A stretch of 10,439 nucleotides of DNA from Caldifarciminota bacterium UBA3079 (lineage in GTDB: Bacteria > Hydrothermota > Tepidihabitantia > Tepidihabitantales > Tepidihabitantaceae). The translations under genes were made by a program, and so were the position numbers. The notes beneath the pieces are model-generated. The model was not told the origin of the DNA and did not search any database. It saw only the letters and a program-made list of their open reading frames with translations. Of this stretch, positions 5,739-10,439 are shown piece by piece. Where the stretch lies: assembly GCA_002366635.1 (NCBI GenBank), contig DFBN01000026.1, forward strand, positions 13,041 to 23,479, in the 5' to 3' direction. Numbering within the stretch: position 1 is the first letter of the stretch; each line of letters opens with the position of its first letter.

Positions 5739-6940
5739 TAAGCCCCGAATTTCTTCAATCTCAAACCGTGGGCCAGAAGCAGGTTCATTACCTGTCGGGC
5801 ACGCAGATAGCCCAGGTTTCCTCGGGCACACGCACGCTCACCGAATTCCTCAATGCGGACCTGTGGACGCACATACCTGGAGGAAATCAGCAGCGGAACC
5901 GCATGCCAGGAATGGCTCTTGAGAACCGATGGTGTTGAGTGGTCGCCGGTAATACAGAGCACATCGAATCCCATAGATGTCAAATGAGGCATAATCTCTT
6001 CGTCGAATTTCTCAATCAATTCCACCTTGGCGTCGAAGTCTCCGTCTTCGCCTGCCCTGTCGGTTTCCTTGAAATGAAGGTAAAAGAAATCAAAATCGCT
6101 GAAGTGTTTCTGCACCGTTGCAACCTCGCTGTCCCAGGTTTCGCCCGTCTCCAGAACCTCCATCCCGACAAGCTTGGCAAGACCTCGATACATTGGATAC
6201 ACCGCTATACAGGCCGGATTCAACTTGTATCGCTCATGCATAGTCGGGATAACGGGCGGTCTTGCCAGACCACGCAACAGCACATAATTGGCCTGTTTCT
6301 CTTCTGCTAGAATCTTTGCACTCTGTTTGATAAAGGCATTGGCGACCCGGCTGGACTTTGCAGCTTCGCTTCGAAGCGGACGAACCTCCAACGGGGCAAC
6401 CCCTTCATGAAGCGGGTCAGAATCGGTCAGCCCTTCCTCAAGACCACGACCGCGAAATACCACGACAAACCTGTGCTCTTTCCCTGGTTCAATCAAGAGT
6501 TCGACATCTTCAATCCGGCCGATTCCTTTCCTCAACCGGCCGCAGAGTTCAGCACAAACCTCGGTTGGTATTCTCCCGGCACGGCGGTCCCTGACCTTGC
6601 CGTCTGGTCCTACATTGGCGAAATTTGCCCGGGCACATAGGTCACCGGGCTTGATATCCAACCCGACACCCAATGCCTCAACCACCCCCCGGCCGACCAA
6701 GTAATGTATAGGGTCGTATCCGAAAAGGGCCAGATGGGCCGGGCCAGAGCCGGGCGTAATCCCGACATCGACAGGAACCGAAAGTCCAAGGCTCGACTTC
6801 GCGGCCAACCGGTCCAGATTCGGAACCCAGGCTGCCTCCAGTTCGGTTTTGTTGTTGCGTGGAACCCCACCCAAGCCGTCAAGCACGACCAGGAGAATCT
6901 TGGTGTCTCCTTCGGTCACAAGCGACTCAATTAAGTCCAA
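5738..6940 (-). CDS. apgM: Cofactor-independent phosphoglycerate mutase, ApgM type
   Basis: 400-residue metalloenzyme of the alkaline phosphatase superfamily that interconverts 3- and 2-phosphoglycerate in glycolysis and gluconeogenesis. It is the form common in archaea and some bacteria, unrelated in size to GpmI. Motifs: VVLDGLGG with metal-binding Asp21, ITPGSGPAHLALFGYDP with the catalytic Ser65, YLVGRGVVEALG, DRRAGRI, HFKETDRAGEDGD and CITGDHSTPS followed by SHSWHAVP for the second metal. The start is uncertain. TTG at 6940 gives MDLIESLVTEGDTKI, close to the usual N-terminus, and lies just after a promoter-like sequence. TTG at 6976 would add 12 residues and overlap the upstream stop as TTGA. 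Neither has a good Shine-Dalgarno. Confidence 0.92.
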   Translation of the reverse strand: MDLIESLVTEGDTKILLVVLDGLGGVPRNNKTELEAAWVPNLDRLAAKSSLGLSVPVDVGITPGSGPAHLALFGYDPIHYLVGRGVVEALGVGLDIKPGDLCARANFANVGPDGKVRDRRAGRIPTEVCAELCGRLRKGIGRIEDVELLIEPGKEHRFVVVFRGRGLEEGLTDSDPLHEGVAPLEVRPLRSEAAKSSRVANAFIKQSAKILAEEKQANYVLLRGLARPPVIPTMHERYKLNPACIAVYPMYRGLAKLVGMEVLETGETWDSEVATVQKHFSDFDFFYLHFKETDRAGEDGDFDAKVELIEKFDEEIMPHLTSMGFDVLCITGDHSTPSVLKSHSWHAVPLLISSRYVRPQVRIEEFGERACARGNLGYLRARQVMNLLLAHGLRLKKFGA

Positions 6941-6948
6941 TGTGCGGA

Positions 6949-6976
6949 ATGATATAACTTCTGGTAAGATTGTCAA
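6949..6976 (-). promoter_or_regulatory. Putative promoter of apgM, nearly leaderless
   Basis: Minus strand: TTGACA at 6976-6971, a 16-base spacer and TATCAT at 6954-6949 (5 of 6 matches to TATAAT). The expected transcript start is near 6942, two bases before the TTG at 6940. It overlaps the end of the upstream gene. Confidence 0.5.
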
Positions 6977-7485
6977 GCAGGTCTAAAGTCCCTTCGCTCG
7001 AGAAAAGCATCCAGCCGTTGCTTGAAACGCCGGCCCCGGTCCGGCAAGAGCCATACCGGCACCCTCAAAATCCGGCCGCTCTGAAGTTCCAAACTCCATA
7101 CCTCAGCGCACCAGCGATTCGCCATACCCAAGGGGAATACCGGTCGGTTACTTATAACATGAACCGACAGAATATCTTCGCTCCTGACCTGCCAACGCAT
7201 TTGTCCTTTCTCGTCCACTTCCTGAATCTGTTCGTCTGTTACGACCAGACGCTTGCCAATAGAATGGATAAATCCCCGCGCGTCGGCAATGAGTCCGAAT
7301 AAACCTACTGCAATCCCGGCCAGCGCCAGAAGAAACAAAACCAGTACGAAAGGACCGCTGCCGAAAAAGAGAATCCCGATAAGAAGAATAGTTCCCCCGG
7401 TCAAAGCACCGGCCAATCGTGTATTATAACGGTATTCTAACGGCAAAACCGTCCGGATTTGGTTAAGTCCCTTCCCTGATTTCAT
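6973..7485 (-). CDS. Small membrane protein of unknown function
   Basis: 170-residue protein I do not recognise. Residues 1-23 are soluble and basic. Two hydrophobic helices follow (about 24-41 and 45-67), joined by a very short turn (GSGP), so both ends should lie on the same side, probably the cytoplasm. Residues 68-170 form a soluble domain with alternating hydrophobic strands (KRLVVTDEQIQEVDEKGQ, DILSVHVISNR, VWSLELQSGRILRVPVWLL) and a basic C-terminal helix. This two-helix hairpin plus beta-rich domain recalls bacterial PH-like membrane proteins, but that is inference. The ATG at 7485 lacks a clear ribosome binding site. The stop at 6973 meets the longer apgM form as TTGA. Function unknown. 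Confidence 0.75.
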   Translation of the reverse strand: MKSGKGLNQIRTVLPLEYRYNTRLAGALTGGTILLIGILFFGSGPFVLVLFLLALAGIAVGLFGLIADARGFIHSIGKRLVVTDEQIQEVDEKGQMRWQVRSEDILSVHVISNRPVFPLGMANRWCAEVWSLELQSGRILRVPVWLLPDRGRRFKQRLDAFLERRDFRPA

Positions 7486-7499
7486 TAGCTACCGTGTTA

Positions 7500-7534
7500 A
7501 TTTTACTGACTACAATCAGGCAGTCCAGTAAAAT
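7500..7534 (-). repeat. Imperfect inverted repeat between two hypothetical genes
   Basis: Plus-strand ATTTTACTGACT (7500-7511) is complementary to 7522-7534, 12 base pairs with one extra base in the right arm and a 10-base centre. It fills most of the 63-base gap between the two membrane-protein genes. The stem is AT-rich and no T-run follows on the minus strand, so an operator or RNA processing site is as likely as a terminator. Confidence 0.5.
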
Positions 7535-7548
7535 CAGAACGCACAATT

Positions 7549-8349
7549 CTATCTGAATATCACTTGTGCCGCCTGCCGCATTTGCCGTGCCCTTCTCTTT
7601 AGGATACGCTGCCTGTTATCAGATTCGCAACGATAGCTGTTTGCCACATTCAGCTTTATTTCCGCTTCTGCCCTATCGCCCGAAATCACTGCCCTGAGAG
7701 AAGCAATAAATGCATCGAGAAATCCATGCCGGCCCTTTGCTTCTTTCTTCAGTAAAGAAACATACTTGTCCGCGGCTACATAGATTACACTGAAATGGTA
7801 AGCGTTCCTGCCGTGAGCGTTTCTGGAGGTCTGTTTGATAAACTTTGCCTTCATCTCTGCGTCTACTACATCCATGCTCGCACTATCAAGCATTGTTTGG
7901 GCTTCATCTAACCGTTCCAAGGCACCATCGGCTTGCTCCCTGGTTACTGCTGCCATCGGCAGCAGGTCTTGGGCCCGACGCCACCGGTTCTGTGCTGCTT
8001 GCGCACTTATCTCAATACCCACCACCCACTGATGAACCTGGGACAAAATGTCGTCTGTTTTCGGCTTATTGCCTGAGAAAGAATCGGCAGGAACCAACCG
8101 GGATGCGTTTGATTCTTTGGGCAGTCCCGTTTCCGCTATGTTCGGCAAGGAACTATGGAACAGAACTTCTGGACTGCGCGGCCGATAAGTAATGAAATAA
8201 ATCAGTGCCACACCCAGAATCACAAATGTCAACAGGAACAGCAGCCGCCTTATCCTGGCAACCCGGGCCAGTTTCTTCTCATCGGGATGAAAGACAATAC
8301 TTGGAACTTGAGAGCTACCCTTATCTTTGTTTTTGTCTTGGCTTTCCAT
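7549..8349 (-). CDS. Single-pass membrane-anchored helical protein of unknown function
   Basis: 266-residue protein I do not recognise. Residues 1-35 are charged and probably cytoplasmic, ending in a basic cluster (KKLARVARIRR). One transmembrane helix follows at about 36-55 (LLFLLTFVILGVALIYFITY). A linker rich in Pro, Ser and Asn reaches about residue 95. The remaining 170 residues look almost wholly helical and rich in Ala, Gln, Arg and Glu, with possible coiled coil near AQAAQNRWRRAQDLL and ADGALERLDEAQTMLDSA, and a strongly basic C-terminus (RQRILKRRARQMRQ). The topology suggests an extracytoplasmic helical domain; no enzymatic motif is visible. The ATG at 8349 has AAGGTG 7 bases upstream and the gene is first after the divergent promoter region. 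Confidence 0.75.
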   Translation of the reverse strand: MESQDKNKDKGSSQVPSIVFHPDEKKLARVARIRRLLFLLTFVILGVALIYFITYRPRSPEVLFHSSLPNIAETGLPKESNASRLVPADSFSGNKPKTDDILSQVHQWVVGIEISAQAAQNRWRRAQDLLPMAAVTREQADGALERLDEAQTMLDSASMDVVDAEMKAKFIKQTSRNAHGRNAYHFSVIYVAADKYVSLLKKEAKGRHGFLDAFIASLRAVISGDRAEAEIKLNVANSYRCESDNRQRILKRRARQMRQAAQVIFR

Positions 8350-8384
8350 CTCGATTCACCTTAGCACAGTAGGCTCGGTGTGTC

Positions 8385-8414
8385 AATATAATCTAACATC
8401 TTGACAAAACGCAA
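8385..8414 (-). promoter_or_regulatory. Putative promoter for the minus-strand membrane protein gene
   Basis: Minus strand: TTGCGT at 8414-8409, an 18-base spacer and TATATT at 8390-8385 (5 of 6 matches). The predicted start near 8378 leaves a 28-base leader with the AAGGTG site. An exact TTGACA at 8386-8381 lies further down but has no good -10 partner. Confidence 0.4.
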
Positions 8415-8432
8415 CCGGCCGCTATCTTGACA
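8398..8432 (+). repeat. Direct repeat in the divergent promoter region
   Basis: The nonamer ATCTTGACA occurs at 8398-8406 and again at 8424-8432, 26 bases apart. The first copy contains the -35 box of the plus-strand promoter and the second overlaps its -10 box. It may be a regulator-binding site or a chance duplication. Confidence 0.4.
8401..8428 (+). promoter_or_regulatory. Putative leaderless promoter of the plus-strand lipid operon
   Basis: TTGACA at 8401-8406, a 16-base spacer and TATCTT at 8423-8428 (4 of 6 matches). The expected transcript start, 7 bases after the -10 box, falls on 8435, the A of the ATG of the small gene. This promoter and that of the minus-strand gene overlap back to back. 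Confidence 0.5.
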
Positions 8433-8434
8433 TT

Positions 8435-8608
8435 ATGAGAATGATTCCCTGTAAACAAGCTATTATCCTGCTTTCACTGATGGTTACAATCCCGGCGACG
8501 GGTTTCACACCACCAAGACGACTCAATCAGTTAAATCTGAGGCTAGGAGCACGGTTGAATGCCGGTTATGAATTAGGCAAGGACATCAAAGTTGGAACCC
8601 GCAAGTGA
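8435..8608 (+). CDS. Small secreted basic peptide (57 residues), unknown function
   Basis: Short gene with a signal-peptide-like N-terminus: basic start (MRMIPCKQ), hydrophobic core AIILLSLMVTIP (9-20) and a possible signal peptidase site after Gly23 (A21-T-G23). The predicted mature peptide, residues 24-57, has 8 Lys or Arg against 2 acidic residues. Its TGA stop overlaps the GTG start of plsY as GTGA, the same coupling seen elsewhere in the window, which supports real translation. The predicted transcript start coincides with its ATG; another ATG is two codons later. Codon choice (AGA, AGG, CTA, TTA) is somewhat unlike its neighbours. Alternatives are a remnant of a longer exported protein gene, or a leader ORF that controls plsY. 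No homologue comes to mind. Confidence 0.55.
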   Translation: MRMIPCKQAIILLSLMVTIPATGFTPPRRLNQLNLRLGARLNAGYELGKDIKVGTRK

Positions 8609-9231
8609 CATCTGTCAGGCTTTTTTCAATACTCGGTTCCCTGACACTGGGATTTGCTTGCGGTTCAATCCCTTTCGGTTTTCTCGCTGGCAGACTCAGA
8701 GGCATTGATGTGCGCAAACACGGCTCAGGCAATATCGGGTTTACCAATGTCTACCGGGTCATCGGCCCTGGCTGGGCGATACCGGTTCTCATCCTCGATA
8801 TGGCCAAAGGGCTTCTACCTACCGCTTTTGCACCTGCGCTCGGATTGACACCGGCCTTTGTCGGTCTGGGTGCGGTTCTTGGCCATGTGTTTACCCCATG
8901 GCTCCGATTCAAAGGCGGCAAAGGCGTAGCAACGACCATCGGTGTCAGTGCATTCCTCTGCCTGCGCAGCCTCGCCGCCGGCATTGGCGTTTATACTATC
9001 GCCCTTCTGGTATCCGGCTTTGTTTCCCTATCATCTATTATCTTCGGCATAGTCCTGGCACCTTTCACGGCCTTTTTTTACCATGGCGACATTTCGCTTT
9101 TGATATTCGCATCGGTCGTCGGCCTGCTCATGATTCTGCGCCACATGACAAACATCAAAAGGCTCGCACACGGCACCGAACCACGGTTCGGGCTCTGGCT
9201 CAAAATCTTCGGGAAAAAGCATGAAAGATAA
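8605..9231 (+). CDS. plsY: Glycerol-3-phosphate acyltransferase PlsY
   Basis: 208-residue integral membrane enzyme that transfers an acyl group from acyl-phosphate to glycerol-3-phosphate, giving lysophosphatidic acid. The three conserved loops are present: KHGSGNIGFTNVYRVIG near 38-54, GHVFTPWLRFKGGKGVAT near 93-110, and RHMTNIKRLAHGTEPRFG near 179-196. The segments between are hydrophobic helices, five in total as in the family. The start is GTG at 8605, overlapping the stop of the small gene; no other start gives the conserved GSIPFGFLAGR helix. The stop lies 11 bases inside gpsA, whose product makes the substrate, so the two form one functional unit. Confidence 0.95.
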   Translation: MTSVRLFSILGSLTLGFACGSIPFGFLAGRLRGIDVRKHGSGNIGFTNVYRVIGPGWAIPVLILDMAKGLLPTAFAPALGLTPAFVGLGAVLGHVFTPWLRFKGGKGVATTIGVSAFLCLRSLAAGIGVYTIALLVSGFVSLSSIIFGIVLAPFTAFFYHGDISLLIFASVVGLLMILRHMTNIKRLAHGTEPRFGLWLKIFGKKHER

Positions 9232-10222
9232 AATTGCATTCATCGGCTCAGGACGCTGGGCATTGTCCCTGGCACTCGGGTTTCTCAAGTATGGAGCTCA
9301 ACCTGCACTCTGGGAAAAAGACACCTCCAGACTTAAGGAATTACTAAAAACCCGACACCACCCTGACCTGCCCGAAGGAATAATCCTTCCGGACCGGCTG
9401 ACTATTTCCGGCGACCACGAATCAGTCCTCTCACATGCCCGCCTGGTAATTTTCGCTACCCCTTCATCTGCACTCGCACAAGCAGCCCACTATTGCGCCC
9501 CGGCCTTTTCAGCAGAAACCAGAGTGGTAATCACTGTTACAAAAGGTATTGACCCCAAAACCCTTAAACGGATGTCAGTCCTCCTTAAGGAAATTCTGCC
9601 CAATCTGCCGATGGTCGTTCTTGCCGGGCCGGCCATACCCTATGATTTTGCCCTTGGCGACCCGACTTCGCTCGTGGCTGCATCTGATGATGAGAATGCA
9701 GCCCGGATAGTTCGCGATGCTCTTACCGCCGGAAATCTGCGGATATATTCGAGCAACGATGTAGTTGGCGTTGAACTGGGTGCAGCGCTCAAGAATGTTA
9801 TCGCTGTTGCCGCTGGCATCGCCGATGGACTCAGGCTCGGCATCAACACCAAAGCCGCATTACTAACGCGCGGCTTGGCTGAAATGACCCGCCTGGGTTT
9901 GTCAATGAACGCCAACCCACTGACATTCTCCGGACTGTCTGGTATCGGTGACTTGATTGTTACCGCTTTCTCAAACCATTCCCGCAACCATTCGCTCGGC
10001 CTACTCATCGGCCAGGGCAAAACTCTTGACGAAGCCCAGACCGCACTGAATGGTGTAGCCGAAGGTGCCACGACCGTGCGGTCGGCCCGTTTGCTCGCAT
10101 CCCGCCACCGCATCGAGATGCCAATAACTGAAGAAGTATACCGAATTCTATACGAGAATTCAGCACCACAAAACAGCGTTAAGAGACTTCTTGGCCGAAC
10201 CCCAAAAAAGGAGGTCCATTGA
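9221..10222 (+). CDS. gpsA: Glycerol-3-phosphate dehydrogenase [NAD(P)+]
   Basis: 333-residue cytoplasmic enzyme reducing dihydroxyacetone phosphate to sn-glycerol-3-phosphate for phospholipid synthesis. The Rossmann motif is IAFIGSGRWALSLALGF near the N-terminus (usual form GAGSWGTALA, so the third glycine is alanine here). Further hallmarks are VTVTKGIDPKTLKRMS, VLAGPAIPYDFALGDPTS (usually SGPSFAxE), GVELGAALKNVIAVAAGIAD with the catalytic lysine, KAALLTRGLAEMTRLG, and GLSGIGDLIVTAFSNHSRN. The C-terminal block EGATTVRSARLLASRHRIEM is typical. Length is normal. The ATG at 9221 overlaps the end of plsY by 11 bases with no strong ribosome binding site. Confidence 0.95.
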   Translation: MKDKIAFIGSGRWALSLALGFLKYGAQPALWEKDTSRLKELLKTRHHPDLPEGIILPDRLTISGDHESVLSHARLVIFATPSSALAQAAHYCAPAFSAETRVVITVTKGIDPKTLKRMSVLLKEILPNLPMVVLAGPAIPYDFALGDPTSLVAASDDENAARIVRDALTAGNLRIYSSNDVVGVELGAALKNVIAVAAGIADGLRLGINTKAALLTRGLAEMTRLGLSMNANPLTFSGLSGIGDLIVTAFSNHSRNHSLGLLIGQGKTLDEAQTALNGVAEGATTVRSARLLASRHRIEMPITEEVYRILYENSAPQNSVKRLLGRTPKKEVH

Positions 10223-10439
10223 CCCGCAAGAAGTATTACAGCGTAACCGAAGCATGTGGGAAACTGAATGTCGAACCCCATGTGCTGCGTTACTGGGAGA
10301 AAGAATTTGACCTCAAGATTAAACGTAACTCGGCTGGTCGACGGATATATTCAACCGAGCAAATGGAACGGCTCCAGCTAATCAAGCACCTCATCCGCCG
10401 CGAAAGACTCACCGTCAAAGGAACGAAACTTCAGTTGGC
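10219..10439 (+). CDS. MerR-family transcriptional regulator, N-terminal part
   Basis: 73 codons are visible before the right edge. The sequence KYYSVTEACGKLNVEPHVLR is followed by YWEKEFDLKIKRNSAGRRIY and STEQMERLQLIKHLIRRERL, the winged helix-turn-helix of the MerR family, in the short subgroup with the VxPHVLRYWExEF motif. The effector or dimer region is not visible. The start is TTG at 10219, overlapping the gpsA stop as TTGA, with GGAGGT at 10210-10215 three bases upstream. Its place at the end of the lipid operon suggests it may regulate this operon or be coupled to it; that is inference. Confidence 0.85.
   Translation, partial: MTRKKYYSVTEACGKLNVEPHVLRYWEKEFDLKIKRNSAGRRIYSTEQMERLQLIKHLIRRERLTVKGTKLQL

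Noticed and set aside
5739..5831. N-terminal extension of the PurH-like protein to a start at 5831
   Set aside because: It would overlap apgM by 94 bases and precede the normal PurH N-terminus with unrelated sequence. The GTG at 5738 fits the family and the coupling pattern.
7500..7534. Intrinsic terminator between the two hypothetical membrane genes
   Set aside because: The stem is AT-rich and followed by mixed bases, not a U-run, on the minus strand.
9640..10281. 213-codon open frame on the minus strand, opposite gpsA
   Set aside because: It is antisense to conserved GpsA motifs; low-complexity Ser and Ala composition indicates a shadow frame.
1..10439. CRISPR array, tRNA, rRNA, insertion sequence or phage elements
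   Set aside because: No regularly spaced repeats, cloverleaf-like sequences, transposase motifs or terminal repeats were seen on either strand.

Overview
The window is bacterial and gene-dense, with no stretch over about 120 bases lacking a gene. It reads as 16 complete genes and one truncated gene at each edge. The ribosomal and RNA polymerase genes, PlsY and a PurH-type IMP cyclohydrolase domain indicate a bacterium. An archaeal-type cofactor-independent phosphoglycerate mutase, a GlmU-like protein with only the uridylyltransferase half, and a PurH-like protein with only the cyclohydrolase half suggest an uncultivated or deep-branching lineage. The phylum cannot be fixed from this sequence; a candidate-phylum genome (WOR-3-like, for example) is only a guess.

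Left and centre (1-5174, all minus strand, read right to left). A strong promoter-like sequence (TTGACA, 16-base spacer, TATATA) precedes rpsM-rpsK-rpsD-rpoA-rplQ, the classic alpha ribosomal operon. It has no infA or rpmJ in front. The genes continue with almost no gaps into panD (beta-alanine for CoA), a GlmU N-terminal-type sugar nucleotidyltransferase, a membrane-anchored LytR_C-domain protein and rsfS (ribosome silencing factor). An 82-base gap then leads to the start of a PtsN-like PTS EIIA protein that runs off the left edge. The cluster links ribosome and polymerase production with CoA, cell-wall precursor and ribosome-hibernation genes.

Centre right (5175-8349, minus strand). A putative membrane-anchored helical protein is followed by a small two-helix membrane protein, then apgM (glycolysis) and a purH cyclohydrolase-domain gene. 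The last three are joined by very short overlaps, depending on the start chosen for apgM.

Right (8350-10439). An 85-base divergent promoter region separates the minus-strand genes from a plus-strand operon. That operon holds a 57-codon gene for a small, probably secreted basic peptide, then plsY and gpsA (together supplying and acylating glycerol-3-phosphate for phospholipids), and a MerR-family regulator cut by the right edge. Each gene overlaps the next by a few bases.

Two features recur. First, start codons are often not ATG: four TTG and three GTG among 18 genes, including rplQ and rpsM. Second, three promoter-like sequences share an exact TTGACA box and a 16-base spacer, and two of them put the predicted transcript start at or within 2 bases of a start codon, which suggests leaderless mRNAs.
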